Source: Polynucleobacter finlandensis (GTDB lineage Bacteria; Pseudomonadota; Gammaproteobacteria; Burkholderiales; Burkholderiaceae). Taken from it: 62,053 nt of DNA. A program made the translations under genes and the position numbers. The notes under the pieces are model-generated. The model saw only the letters and a list, made by a program, of their open reading frames with translations. It had not been told where the DNA came from and made no database searches. Of this stretch, positions 17,078 to 28,048 are shown piece by piece; the first letter of the stretch is position 1; the number at the start of each line of letters is the position of its first letter. The DNA lies in NCBI RefSeq assembly GCF_018881755.1, contig NZ_JACVPS010000016.1:1-62053 (forward strand), read 5' to 3'.

Positions 17078-18457
17078 TTACTTGCCGATACAGAACTGGC
17101 TAAATATCTTTCCCAAAAGGTCATCAGGCAACAACTTTCCAGTGATCTGTCCAAGCTGATCTTGCGCCAAACGGAGCTCTTCTGCAAATAAATCCAAGGA
17201 AATGTTCCCATCTGCAGCGAATTGCTGTGATTTATCTATATGTTCTGCTGCCCGATCAAGGCAATCTAAGTGCCTACGCCTAGCAATAATGGCCCCCTCA
17301 TGTGAGCCGCCCCAACCAGCAATTTCCAAGATCTTTTTCTTTAAGCCATCAATTCCATCGCCAGTTTTAGCCGAAATTAATAAAGTGCCACCGCGCGTGG
17401 AGCTATCGGCCGTCGCTAACAAATCTGATTTATTAAGAACCTCTAACACCTCACACTTGGGTGGAAGTGCCTGCAAGATTGCCTTTCTTAAAGCTTCTTC
17501 AGTGGCGGCTTCTGGAGACGCTTCTGAATTGAAGTCCTTCAGAAAGATCACCACATCAGCCAGTCGGATGGCATCCCACGATCTTTCGATGCCCTTGGCT
17601 TCGACCAAATCATCCGTCTCTCGAAGCCCTGCGGTGTCAATGATGTGCATGGGCACGCCATCAAGGCTGATGCTTTCCTTCACTCGATCACGCGTCGTCC
17701 CAGCGATTGGCGTAACAATAGCAACCTCTTCGCCAGCCAGTCGATTTAGTAGAGAGCTCTTGCCGACATTGGGCGCACCAGCCAAAACCAGCTGAATGCC
17801 GTCACGCAAAATCTTGCCTTGCTTTGCACTGCTGCGCAGCGCCAGCAATTTATCACTCACTTTTTTTAACCGTTCACGCGCATGCGCATTTTCCAAAAAC
17901 TCAATTTCTTCTTCTGGAAAATCTAGAGTCGACTCAACCAAAATTCTGAGTTGCGTAATTTCCTCAATCAAATCATTAATGTCGTCAGAGAATGAGCCCT
18001 GCAACGATCTGGCAGCACCCCTTACCGCCGCCTCACTTTGCGCATCAATTAAATCAGCGATGGCTTCAGCTTGGGCCAAATCAATTTTGTCATTCAAGTA
18101 GGCGCGGAGGGTGAACTCCCCCGGCTCAGCAATCACTAGGCCACTATCTTTACCAAGCTCTAGGCAACGCTTCATCACCAACTCGAGCAGTTGGGGGCCA
18201 CCATGACACTGAAGCTCCAAAACATCCTCGCCTGTAAAGGATGCTGGGCTAATAAAGTGAATCGCGATAAGCTGATCGATGGGTGCACCAACAGCATCCC
18301 GCAGGGTCAGTAAATGTGCCTCACGAGGCTTGAGTACTTTTTGAAAAAGTGCTTTGGTAATTGGCGATAAGTCGGCGCCGCTGATGCGAATGACGCCAAC
18401 CCCGGCCCTACCGGGGGCGGTAGCTACAGCAATGATGGGCACTTTTCTCGTCATCAT
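17078..18457 (-). CDS. mnmE: tRNA uridine-34 modification GTPase MnmE
   Basis: MnmE works with MnmG (encoded at 35012) to install the cmnm5 group on U34 of several tRNAs. The N-terminal THF-binding domain starts IIAVATAPGRAGVGVIRISG. The G domain carries G1 GAPNVGKSS, the TT of G2 (AGTTRDR), G3 DTAGLRE and G4 NKSD. The protein ends in the diagnostic CIGK. Either of two adjacent ATGs (18457 or 18454) could start it. It is downstream of yidC, in the classic rpmH-rnpA-yidD-yidC-mnmE order. Confidence 0.96.
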   Translation of the reverse strand: MMTRKVPIIAVATAPGRAGVGVIRISGADLSPITKALFQKVLKPREAHLLTLRDAVGAPIDQLIAIHFISPASFTGEDVLELQCHGGPQLLELVMKRCLELGKDSGLVIAEPGEFTLRAYLNDKIDLAQAEAIADLIDAQSEAAVRGAARSLQGSFSDDINDLIEEITQLRILVESTLDFPEEEIEFLENAHARERLKKVSDKLLALRSSAKQGKILRDGIQLVLAGAPNVGKSSLLNRLAGEEVAIVTPIAGTTRDRVKESISLDGVPMHIIDTAGLRETDDLVEAKGIERSWDAIRLADVVIFLKDFNSEASPEAATEEALRKAILQALPPKCEVLEVLNKSDLLATADSSTRGGTLLISAKTGDGIDGLKKKILEIAGWGGSHEGAIIARRRHLDCLDRAAEHIDKSQQFAADGNISLDLFAEELRLAQDQLGQITGKLLPDDLLGKIFSQFCIGK

Positions 18458-18499
18458 TGCTATGCGCTTTATATAAAATAAATGGCAGCGCCTAAATTA

Positions 18500-20170
18500 T
18501 TAGGCAGCTTTTTTTCCAAACAATCGATTAATTTGCCACTGTTGCGCAATAGATAGAAGGTTGTTTGTTACCCAATATAAAACCAAGCCGGCGGGGAAGA
18601 AGAAGAACATGATCGAAAAAACAATCGGCATGTACATCATCACTTTTGCCTGAATAGGGTCTGGTGGTGTTGGGTTTAATTTAGTTTGTACAAACATCGA
18701 GATCGCCATAATGATTGGCAAGATGTAGTACGGATCAGGGATTGATAAATCTTGAATCCACAACACCCAAGGCGCGCCACGCATCTCAACAGATGAGAGT
18801 AATACCCAGTACAAAGAAATGAACACGGGAATCTGAATCACCACAGGTAAACATCCGCCCAGTGGATTAATTTTTTCCTTGCGATACATCTCCATCATCG
18901 CTTGATTTAGCTTTTGTGGCTCGCCCTTAAACTGCTCTTTCATGAGAGCCAAGCGTGGTTGGACCTCCTTCATTCTCGCCATAGACTTATAGCTGGCAGC
19001 AGATAGTGGGAAGAAAACCAATTTAATAAAGATTGTCAAAAGAATGATTGCCCAACCCCAGTTACCAACATAAGAGTGAATCTTCTCTAACAACCAAAAA
19101 ATGGGTTTAGCCAAAATGGTGAGGTAACCATAGTCCTTGAGCAACTCCAAGCCTGGAGCAATGCCCTCCAAGAGGCGCTCTTCCTGAGGGCCTACAAATA
19201 GTTTTGTTTTTTCTACGACAGTGGTACCGGGAGCAACAACACCAAGCGGGGTTTGAATACCAATGCGATAGAGATTTAAATCAACCTTGCCAGCGTAAAT
19301 ATCTCTAGCAAGCTTATCCCCAGGGATCCAAGCTGATGCGAAGTAATGCTGCACCATTGCAACCCACGCTGGGTCACCAGCAGGAACCTGGGTTGGGATA
19401 GTAATTTTGTTTTTATCCATGGCGGTAAATTCAAGCTTGTTGAATTTTTCGACGCCGGTGTAAACCGCTGGACCAGTAAAAGTGCTCGCAGAAAACGCGC
19501 CGCCAAATGGTCCAATTTTTTGTTCTTGGCTACCATCGCGCAAAATTTCGGTATACAACACCAACGGCGTTGTGCTTGCACTGCTCTGTGTTACGCGGTG
19601 CCCAACATCCACCACATAGCTGCCTTGGGTGAGCACAAAAGTTTTCTCTAGCTTTACGCCATTTCGCTCGCTCGACAAGACAATGAATGGCCTGCCAGAC
19701 CCATCTTTACCAGACTGGGTCGCCTTAAATACGCTGGTATGGTTTGGCAACTCAGTATTACCCATAGAAATTAAGCCTGAACGGGCAATATAGGTATGTG
19801 TTGCTGTCTGCTGAAAGAGCTCAACCGGCTTTTTGTCTGCTGTTAATTCTTTTAATAGTTTTGCATCGACCACATTTGCGCCGTTGCCACTAATTTCTAG
19901 CGCCAATACATCGTTTTGCAATACGAATCTTTCGCCAGCATCTGACGTGGCTCCGGCTGCCATAGGCGCCACTGTATTTGCCTTTGGCGCTGCTCCCGAC
20001 ATCTGTGTTGGTACGTCTGCTTTACCAGCGGTAGGGCTTGTTGCTTGCTGGGTTGTTGCTGGAGCGCCCCCAAATAAAGAAGGCTTGCCCTCATGGACCA
20101 TCCAATTGTTATAAAGCATCAACCCCGACAAGGAAAACACAGCCCAAAGAATTGTTTTTTTAAAGTCCAT
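18500..20170 (-). CDS. yidC: Membrane protein insertase YidC
   Basis: YidC inserts and folds inner-membrane proteins, including the F0 c subunit encoded at 40755. The sequence starts with a signal-anchor (MDFKKTILWAVFSLSGLML), followed by a large periplasmic domain with an Ala/Pro/Thr-rich linker. The conserved C-terminal insertase region (about 340-550) contains NWGWAIILLTIFIKLVFFP, MKEVQPRLALMKEQF, NPLGGCLPVVIQIPVFISLY and the final FFFPAGLVLYWVTNNLL. ATG 20170 is preferred over ATG 20176, two codons upstream. The length (556 aa) is normal. It lies just downstream of yidD. Confidence 0.96.
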   Translation of the reverse strand: MDFKKTILWAVFSLSGLMLYNNWMVHEGKPSLFGGAPATTQQATSPTAGKADVPTQMSGAAPKANTVAPMAAGATSDAGERFVLQNDVLALEISGNGANVVDAKLLKELTADKKPVELFQQTATHTYIARSGLISMGNTELPNHTSVFKATQSGKDGSGRPFIVLSSERNGVKLEKTFVLTQGSYVVDVGHRVTQSSASTTPLVLYTEILRDGSQEQKIGPFGGAFSASTFTGPAVYTGVEKFNKLEFTAMDKNKITIPTQVPAGDPAWVAMVQHYFASAWIPGDKLARDIYAGKVDLNLYRIGIQTPLGVVAPGTTVVEKTKLFVGPQEERLLEGIAPGLELLKDYGYLTILAKPIFWLLEKIHSYVGNWGWAIILLTIFIKLVFFPLSAASYKSMARMKEVQPRLALMKEQFKGEPQKLNQAMMEMYRKEKINPLGGCLPVVIQIPVFISLYWVLLSSVEMRGAPWVLWIQDLSIPDPYYILPIIMAISMFVQTKLNPTPPDPIQAKVMMYMPIVFSIMFFFFPAGLVLYWVTNNLLSIAQQWQINRLFGKKAA

Positions 20171-20184
20171 TTGCATTTGTTTAC

Positions 20185-20418
20185 TTAATGAGTTGTTTGT
20201 TTTACTACGGGATCATGACCACCTTGTGACCATGGATTGCAGCGTGCAATGCGCCAAATTGTTAAGCCAAGGCTTTTTACAAAACCATAATGATTAAAAC
20301 ACTCGCAAGCATACTCGGAGCAGCTTGGTACAAACTTGCATTGCATCCCCATATAGGGGCTTAACAGCAACTGATACAGCCTGAGCAATTTAATCGCCAC
20401 TTTATTTAGGACGTGCAC
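20185..20418 (-). CDS. yidD: Membrane protein insertion efficiency factor YidD
   Basis: A 77-aa protein with the family core LLRLYQLLLSPYMGMQCKF, the PSCSEYACECF cysteine motif and RIARCNPWSQGGHDPV. YidD assists YidC-dependent insertion and sits at the inner membrane through an amphipathic helix. The start is GTG 20418, 1 bp after the rnpA stop, so translation is probably coupled. Confidence 0.93.
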   Translation of the reverse strand: MHVLNKVAIKLLRLYQLLLSPYMGMQCKFVPSCSEYACECFNHYGFVKSLGLTIWRIARCNPWSQGGHDPVVKQTTH

Positions 20419-20419
20419 G

Positions 20420-20740
20420 CTAGATCAACCCTGCAAACTGTGAGCGCAGTAGTATTTTTTCTTTTTTTCGTAGTCTGCCACGCGTATCGCGACCAATCGG
20501 TTTTTTCAACTTAACAACCACATCGCTGCTATTGAGATGGGTTGTTTGTGCCGTCCAAACCAATTCACGAATCATGCGCTTTATTCTGTTGCGATCAACA
20601 GCGCGTTTTGCCAGTTTTTTGGCTACAGCAATTCCTAAATCAGCTTGCGCACCAGCCTCTGTCGAAGCCAAATACAAACCCCAATACAAACTTGTCTTGG
20701 GGCGTGTTTTGAGTAATTCAGAAATCCTGGCGCTATTCAA
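20420..20740 (-). CDS. rnpA: Ribonuclease P protein component
   Basis: RnpA is the protein subunit of RNase P, which matures tRNA 5' ends. The RNR signature is present (AVAKKLAKRAVDRNRIKRMIRE), along with the basic C-terminal part. At 106 aa it is short, and its N-terminus lacks the usual basic segment before the central strand region (LYWGLYLAST). An in-frame TAG lies two codons upstream, so TTG 20738-20740 is the earliest possible start; no ATG or GTG lies before the fold. It begins 12 bp after rpmH, with which it is normally co-transcribed. Confidence 0.9.
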   Translation of the reverse strand: MNSARISELLKTRPKTSLYWGLYLASTEAGAQADLGIAVAKKLAKRAVDRNRIKRMIRELVWTAQTTHLNSSDVVVKLKKPIGRDTRGRLRKKEKILLRSQFAGLI

Positions 20741-20752
20741 AAGCTAAATCAA

Positions 20753-20887
20753 TTAAACAGCTAAGCGTTTACGGCCTTTTGCGCGGCGTGCATTTAAAAC
20801 TGCGCGGCCACTCTTGGTTTTCATACGAATACGAAATCCATGGGTGCGTTTACGACGTACTACTGAGGGTTGGTATGTTCTTTTCAT
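20753..20887 (-). CDS. rpmH: 50S ribosomal protein L34
   Basis: A 44-aa highly basic protein beginning [19 protein letters not shown] and ending [10 protein letters not shown], an unmistakable L34. A TTAGGA-type ribosome binding site lies upstream of the ATG (CAT at 20885-20887 on the plus strand). It is the first gene of the leftward rpmH-rnpA-yidD-yidC-mnmE unit and is divergent from dnaA across the putative origin region. Confidence 0.97.
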   Translation of the reverse strand: MKRTYQPSVVRRKRTHGFRIRMKTKSGRAVLNARRAKGRKRLAV

Positions 20888-21110
20888 GATAGATCCTAAG
20901 GAAGCCATGTATTTTCCTTGTTGCAGAGCAAAAGGTCAACCTATCCTTATTGATATATAGGTGTTTTTCTATATTTTTTATGGGTTTTTCCTACAAATAC
21001 CTAATTTGTAAGGTTTTTTTGATTTTGTACACAAGTTATCCACAGGTTTTCCACGATTTTCTAGCTTGTGGATAACTTTGTAGCCTCGCTACAATGGATC
21101 CTCTAAAAAT
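20888..21110. promoter_or_regulatory. rpmH-dnaA divergent intergenic region with DnaA boxes
   Basis: A 223-bp AT-rich gap between divergent rpmH and dnaA. It contains two perfect DnaA boxes in opposite orientation, TTATCCACA at 21036-21044 and TGTGGATAA at 21067-21075, plus the related TTTTCCACG between them. The boxes lie 36-75 bp before the dnaA ATG, a position suited to autorepression of dnaA. Coding strand switches here from leftward to rightward, as expected at or beside the replication origin. Confidence 0.75.
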
Positions 21111-22550
21111 ATGAGCAACTTAAACAATCCCCCCGCCTTGAATTCACTAAACCCCCTGGGTTTTTGGGATGGTGCTATTGGCATCCTGTCCCGCGAGCTG
21201 TCTCCCCAACAGTTTAAAACTTGGATTCAACCTTTGAGGTTGATTTCATTTGATGTAAGTGATCAATCACTTACAATTGGAGCACCAAATAGATTCAAAC
21301 TTGATTGGATCAAAAAAACTTTTGCCGATCGTTTTCAAGAATTGGCTGAGCACTATTTTGGCTTTCCTGTAAACCTAAGCTTTGTTTTGGATGTTGAGGC
21401 GGGCGCCCCAGATTTGGGTTTGACGGCCCCCGTTCTAGCCCTAAGCCCAATCAATTCAGAGCCTGATTTAACCCAAGCCAGCCAAGAAGACGAAGTATTA
21501 ACGGAAGAGCGTTCGTTTGAGATTGAAGACCACTCAAAACTAAACCCTAACCTCACTTTCGACACCTTTGTAACTGGTAAAGCAAATCAACTTGCTCGGG
21601 CCGCTTCCATTCAAGTGGCCCACAATCCAGGCACATCCTACAACCCCATGTTTTTATATGGTGGGGTGGGGCTAGGCAAAACACACCTGATCCACGCAAT
21701 TGGCAACCACCTTTTGAAGGAAAAACCAAATGCGCGGATTCGATATATTCATGCTGAGCAGTATGTTTCGGATGTGGTTCGTGCATACCAACAAAAGGCA
21801 TTTGACCGTTTTAAGCGCTATTACCACTCCCTAGACCTCCTATTAATTGACGATATTCAGTTTTTTAGCGGTAAATCCCGGACACAAGAAGAGTTTTTCT
21901 ACGCTTTTGAGGCTTTATTAAGCAATAAAGCCCAGGTGATTATTACTAGTGACACCTACCCCAAAGAGATGGCGGGAATTGATGATCGACTGATCTCCCG
22001 CTTTGACTCAGGTCTAACTGTGGCGATCGAGCCGCCAGAGCTAGAGATGCGGGTTGCCATTTTGATGAAAAAAGCAATCAGCGAAGGCATCCCCATGAGT
22101 GAGGATGTGGCATTTTTTGTGGCCAAACACCTGCGCTCAAACGTGAGAGAGCTCGAAGGGGCGTTGCGCAAAATTTTGGCTTATGTGCGCTTCCACGGTC
22201 GAGAAGTAACGATTGAGGTAGCTCGCACCGCGCTTAAAGACCTGCTTTCCATCCAAAATCGGCAAATTTCTGTGGAGAATATCCAAAAGGCTGTTGCGGA
22301 TTTTTATAGTATTAAGGTGGCGGACATGTACTCCAAAAAGCGCCCTGCAAATATTGCTCGCCCAAGGCAAATTGCGATGTTTATGGCTAAAGAGTTAACC
22401 CAAAAAAGCCTTCCAGAAATTGGGGAGTTGTTTGGGGGGCGTGATCACACAACCGTTTTACATGCCGTTCGTAAGATTGGTGAGGAGCGCTCACATGATG
22501 GGCAACTTAACCATGAGATTCACGTTATAGAGCAAACCCTAAAAGCTTAG
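21111..22550 (+). CDS. dnaA: Chromosomal replication initiator DnaA
   Basis: A 479-aa initiator with all four domains. Domain I (residues ~17-90) contains [12 protein letters not shown]; domain II is an acidic linker (~95-145). The AAA+ domain III has Walker A GGVGLGKT at 184-191 and Walker [11 protein letters not shown]. Domain IV ends with the DNA-binding signature [15 protein letters not shown]. DnaA-ATP binds the boxes on both sides of this gene and melts the origin. It is followed by dnaN after a 264-bp box-rich gap. Confidence 0.97.
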   Translation: MSNLNNPPALNSLNPLGFWDGAIGILSRELSPQQFKTWIQPLRLISFDVSDQSLTIGAPNRFKLDWIKKTFADRFQELAEHYFGFPVNLSFVLDVEAGAPDLGLTAPVLALSPINSEPDLTQASQEDEVLTEERSFEIEDHSKLNPNLTFDTFVTGKANQLARAASIQVAHNPGTSYNPMFLYGGVGLGKTHLIHAIGNHLLKEKPNARIRYIHAEQYVSDVVRAYQQKAFDRFKRYYHSLDLLLIDDIQFFSGKSRTQEEFFYAFEALLSNKAQVIITSDTYPKEMAGIDDRLISRFDSGLTVAIEPPELEMRVAILMKKAISEGIPMSEDVAFFVAKHLRSNVRELEGALRKILAYVRFHGREVTIEVARTALKDLLSIQNRQISVENIQKAVADFYSIKVADMYSKKRPANIARPRQIAMFMAKELTQKSLPEIGELFGGRDHTTVLHAVRKIGEERSHDGQLNHEIHVIEQTLKA

Positions 22551-22814
22551 TTCTTTTCCTGTGGATAAGGTTGTGGACAGCTCAATGAATAACTTTGGGG
22601 ATTGTGTGTGGATAAATTGTGGAAAGTGTCCGCTTCATGCAAAAATAGGGTATTGATAGAAAGTTATCCAAGATCTATCCAGCGTTTATACAAAAGTTTT
22701 CCACAGGTTTTTTGGTCTTTAATGTGTTGTTTTATATAAGGTTTTTGAGTTATCCACTGAAATCACAAGCCTTATTACTACTACTAATAAGATATATACA
22801 AGGATTTAAAAGCA
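22551..22814. other. Candidate oriC: dnaA-dnaN gap with DnaA boxes and AT-rich tract
   Basis: This 264-bp gap holds perfect DnaA boxes TGTGGATAA at 22560-22568 and 22607-22615. Near-matches are TTTTCCACA at 22697-22705 and TTATCCACT at 22750-22758, with weaker ones between (TGTGGACAG, TGTGGAAAG, TTATCCAAG). The right part (about 22720-22812) is very AT-rich (TTTTATATAAGG; ACTACTACTAATAAG; ATATATAC), fitting a DNA unwinding element. Clustered boxes next to an AT-rich tract are the classical oriC layout; GC skew was not computed. Confidence 0.7.
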
Positions 22815-23930
22815 ATGCAACTCGTTAACACTTCGCGTGACAGCTTACTAAAACCCCTTCAGGTCGTTAGTGGAATTGTTGAACGTCGCCACACTCTGCC
22901 AATTTTGGCAAACCTGCTTTTTAAAAAACAGGGTGACAAGGTTTCTTTTATTTCTACAGACATTGAGATTCAAATAACGACCAATGCAAACTTTGGTGTT
23001 GGGTCTGAGGATGTAACTACAACGGTTGCAGCAAGAAAATTATTAGATATTTTGCGCGCACTACCAGAGGGTCCTGTAGCGCTTAATCTCAAAGACAACA
23101 AAATGGTTGTGCAGAGTGGGAAGAGTCGCTTCTCCCTACAAACTTTATCTGCCAATGAATTTCCGGTGATGCAAAGTGTTGGAGAGGTTACGGCAACCTG
23201 GAAGATGTCGCAAAAGAGCTTTCGCCAACTCATTAGCCAAGTGCATTTTGCAATGGCGCAGCAAGATATTCGTTATTACTTAAACGGAATGTTGTTGGTT
23301 GTTGAGGGAAAGCAAGTAATTGCTGTTGCAACCGATGGTCATCGTTTAGCTTACTCACAAGTTGAGCTGGCAGAGGCACCATCTGGATCTGGACAAAAAC
23401 AAGAAATTATTATTCCCCGTAAAACTATTTTAGAGTGTCAACACCTACTTGAAGACTCTGAGGAGCCACTTGAAATTAGTCTAACTTCCAACCAGGTGAA
23501 ATTTTCATTTGGAGATATTGAGCTTATTTCAAAGTTGGTCGAGGGTAAGTTCCCAGATTTTCAGCGCGTTATTCCTAAGGGCCACAAAAATTCATTAATT
23601 GTTGGTAGGGATCTTTTACAAGCAGCACTTCAGCGCGCGGCGATTTTAACTACAGACAAATTCAAAGGTGTACGTTTTTCTTTATCACCAAATCGCATTA
23701 CTGTGCAATCTACCAATGCTGAGCAGGAAGAGGCTCAAGAAGAAATTGAAACTGAATACAGCGGTGACTCTGTTGAAATTGGTTTTAATGTCAGCTATTT
23801 GTTAGATGTTTTATCTAATCTAAAAAATGAAAATATTCAAATCAGTTTAGGTGATGCAAATAGTAGTGCTGTTGTAACACTACCCGGCTCCGAAGACTTT
23901 AAGTATGTTGTGATGCCAATGCGCATTTAA
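22815..23930 (+). CDS. dnaN: DNA polymerase III beta subunit (sliding clamp)
   Basis: A 371-aa clamp of normal length, beginning MQLVNTSRDSLLKPLQVVSG and ending in the family-typical YVVMPMRI. Internal landmarks are RHTLPILANLLF, the VATDGHRLAYS loop and VEGKFPDFQRVIPK. Dimers encircle DNA and tether polymerase III and repair factors. It lies between the putative origin and gyrB, and its promoter probably lies in the box-rich gap. Confidence 0.97.
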   Translation: MQLVNTSRDSLLKPLQVVSGIVERRHTLPILANLLFKKQGDKVSFISTDIEIQITTNANFGVGSEDVTTTVAARKLLDILRALPEGPVALNLKDNKMVVQSGKSRFSLQTLSANEFPVMQSVGEVTATWKMSQKSFRQLISQVHFAMAQQDIRYYLNGMLLVVEGKQVIAVATDGHRLAYSQVELAEAPSGSGQKQEIIIPRKTILECQHLLEDSEEPLEISLTSNQVKFSFGDIELISKLVEGKFPDFQRVIPKGHKNSLIVGRDLLQAALQRAAILTTDKFKGVRFSLSPNRITVQSTNAEQEEAQEEIETEYSGDSVEIGFNVSYLLDVLSNLKNENIQISLGDANSSAVVTLPGSEDFKYVVMPMRI

Positions 23931-23935
23931 TTTAG

Positions 23936-26440
<2,505 letters not shown>

Positions 26441-26443
26441 ATT

Positions 26444-26938
26444 ATGAAGAACAAGAAATTAAAACCACCGAAGGTGGATCGCTCTAATATTGTCGTGAAA
26501 TCCTCCCCCATCCATGGGAAAGGTGTTTTCGCTGCTAAGCCCGTTAAAAAAGGCGACGCCCTAATTGAATACAAAGGCGAGCGCATTAGCTGGAAGTTGG
26601 CAGAAAAGCGCCACCCCCACGACCCCAAAGACCCAAATCACACTTTCTATTTTTCATTAGAAGATGGTCGCGTGATTGATGCTAAGTACGGCGGTAATGC
26701 TGCGCGTTGGATTAACCATTCATGCAAGCCAAACTGTGAAACGAAAGAAGACTCATTTGATGGTAAACCCCGTGTTTTCGTTTACGCAAAGCGAAGCTTG
26801 AAGTTAGGTGAAGAGCTTTTCTACGACTACTCTCTTGATGTAGAGGGAAAAGTTACCAAACAGCTGAAAAAAGATTACGAATGTCGTTGTGGTGCTAAAA
26901 AATGTCGCGGCACAATGCTGGCGCTTGACAACAAGTAA
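26444..26938 (+). CDS. SET-domain protein (putative lysine methyltransferase)
   Basis: A 164-aa protein that is almost entirely SET domain: PIHGKGVFAAKPVKKGDALIEY at the N-terminus, the SAM/pseudoknot signature RWINHSCKPNC (residues 88-98) and GEELFYDYS (122-130). A post-SET-like zinc motif C147-x-C149-x4-C154 completes the site, probably with C98. These residues are those needed for S-adenosylmethionine-dependent protein lysine methylation; the substrate is unknown. It starts 3 bp after gyrB, so it is likely co-expressed with replication genes. Bacterial SET proteins are sporadic, suggesting old lateral transfer. Confidence 0.88.
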   Translation: MKNKKLKPPKVDRSNIVVKSSPIHGKGVFAAKPVKKGDALIEYKGERISWKLAEKRHPHDPKDPNHTFYFSLEDGRVIDAKYGGNAARWINHSCKPNCETKEDSFDGKPRVFVYAKRSLKLGEELFYDYSLDVEGKVTKQLKKDYECRCGAKKCRGTMLALDNK

Positions 26939-26952
26939 TTAAATTCAACCCC

Positions 26953-27174
26953 ATGTTTTTTACTATTCAAGAGATTGAGGCGGCCATCAACTTTTGGCGT
27001 GGACAGTCTCCCGCGTTTGGCGAAGAGCTGCGCCTATGTCTTGAAGTCACAACGCTTGCTAAACCATATGCACTCATGATTGTGCAGGGGGCCCAACGTA
27101 TTCCAGCCGATGTTATGGACGAGGCGGCCAGGGTTGCAATGCAAGGCTATCTAAAAACAGTTCACACAAACTAG
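26953..27174 (+). CDS. DUF3717 family small protein
   Basis: A 73-aa acidic, helical protein (FTIQEIEAAINFWRGQSPA; LCLEVTTLAKPYALMIV; RIPADVMDEAARVAM) matching the pattern I know as DUF3717, a family largely confined to Burkholderiales. Function is unknown. It follows the SET gene by 14 bp on the same strand and may close the dnaN-gyrB operon. Confidence 0.75.
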   Translation: MFFTIQEIEAAINFWRGQSPAFGEELRLCLEVTTLAKPYALMIVQGAQRIPADVMDEAARVAMQGYLKTVHTN

Positions 27175-27196
27175 GTGAATTCTCCCTGTTTAGTTT

Positions 27197-27220
27197 AGGG
27201 TTATCGCTAGGGTTATCGCT
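27197..27220. repeat. Two tandem copies of a 12-bp repeat
   Basis: AGGGTTATCGCT occurs at 27197-27208 and directly again at 27209-27220, followed by ATATAT. It lies in the 112-bp gap before the ABC transporter operon, so it could be an operator for a dimeric regulator; that is speculation from position. Confidence 0.45.
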
Positions 27221-27286
27221 ATATATGGCAAGCTCATCTTAAGGTATTCTCAATTTCTTACCTTGGCGCACGATTAAGGGCTTAGT

Positions 27287-28048
27287 TTGCAAGAAACAAT
27301 ACTAGAGACAATAGGGTTGGGAAAGTCCTTCAAGGGATTTTCTGCGGTCAACGATGTCAACCTAAAGGTTGCTCGAGGCAGCATTCACGCCCTGATTGGC
27401 CCCAATGGCGCAGGGAAAACAACCTGCTTTAACTTGCTGACAAAATTTTTAGAGCCAAGTAGCGGCCAAATCCTATTTAATGGTTTTGATATCACCAATG
27501 AGGAGCCCGCTCAAATTGCAAGACGCGGGATTATTCGTTCTTTTCAAATTTCTGCTGTTTTTCCACATTTGACCGTCATGGAAAATGTTCGTGTTGCGCT
27601 GCAGCGAGGACTAGGAACAGAATTCCACTTTTGGAAATCTATTGATTCTCTAAACATTCTGAATGACCGCGCCTTAGAGCTTTTGCATGAGGTTGGCTTA
27701 GAAGAGTTTGCAAATGAAGAAACTCTCAATTTGGCCTATGGCCGGAAAAGGGCTCTAGAAATTGCAACCACCCTGGCCATGGAGCCAGAGTTAATGCTTT
27801 TAGATGAGCCAACCCAAGGAATGGGTCATGAGGACGTGGAGCGGGTCACAGAGCTGATTAGCCGAGTAGCTAAGGGGCGCACTGTCCTAATGGTTGAGCA
27901 CAACATGAAGGTCGTCTCTTCGATTGCTGACTGTATTACCGTGCTACAGCGTGGAGCAGTTTTGGCGGAAGGCTCTTACCAAGAGGTGTCCAATAATCCT
28001 TTGGTGGTCGAGGCCTATATGGGCAGCCACGGGGGCGAGTCCTTATGA
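27287..28048 (+). CDS. livG: Branched-chain amino acid-type ABC transporter ATPase (LivG-like)
   Basis: A 253-aa ABC ATPase of the LivG class. Walker A GPNGAGKTT is at residues 38-46, Walker B is LMLLDEPTQGMG, and the H-loop is in VLMVEHNMKVV. The usual LSGGQ signature is replaced by LAYGRKRALEIA, as is normal in LivG. The start is TTG 27287; the next possible starts would cut into the fold. It overlaps the LivF gene by 4 bp. The five genes 27287-31822 form a complete importer. Confidence 0.9.
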   Translation: MQETILETIGLGKSFKGFSAVNDVNLKVARGSIHALIGPNGAGKTTCFNLLTKFLEPSSGQILFNGFDITNEEPAQIARRGIIRSFQISAVFPHLTVMENVRVALQRGLGTEFHFWKSIDSLNILNDRALELLHEVGLEEFANEETLNLAYGRKRALEIATTLAMEPELMLLDEPTQGMGHEDVERVTELISRVAKGRTVLMVEHNMKVVSSIADCITVLQRGAVLAEGSYQEVSNNPLVVEAYMGSHGGESL

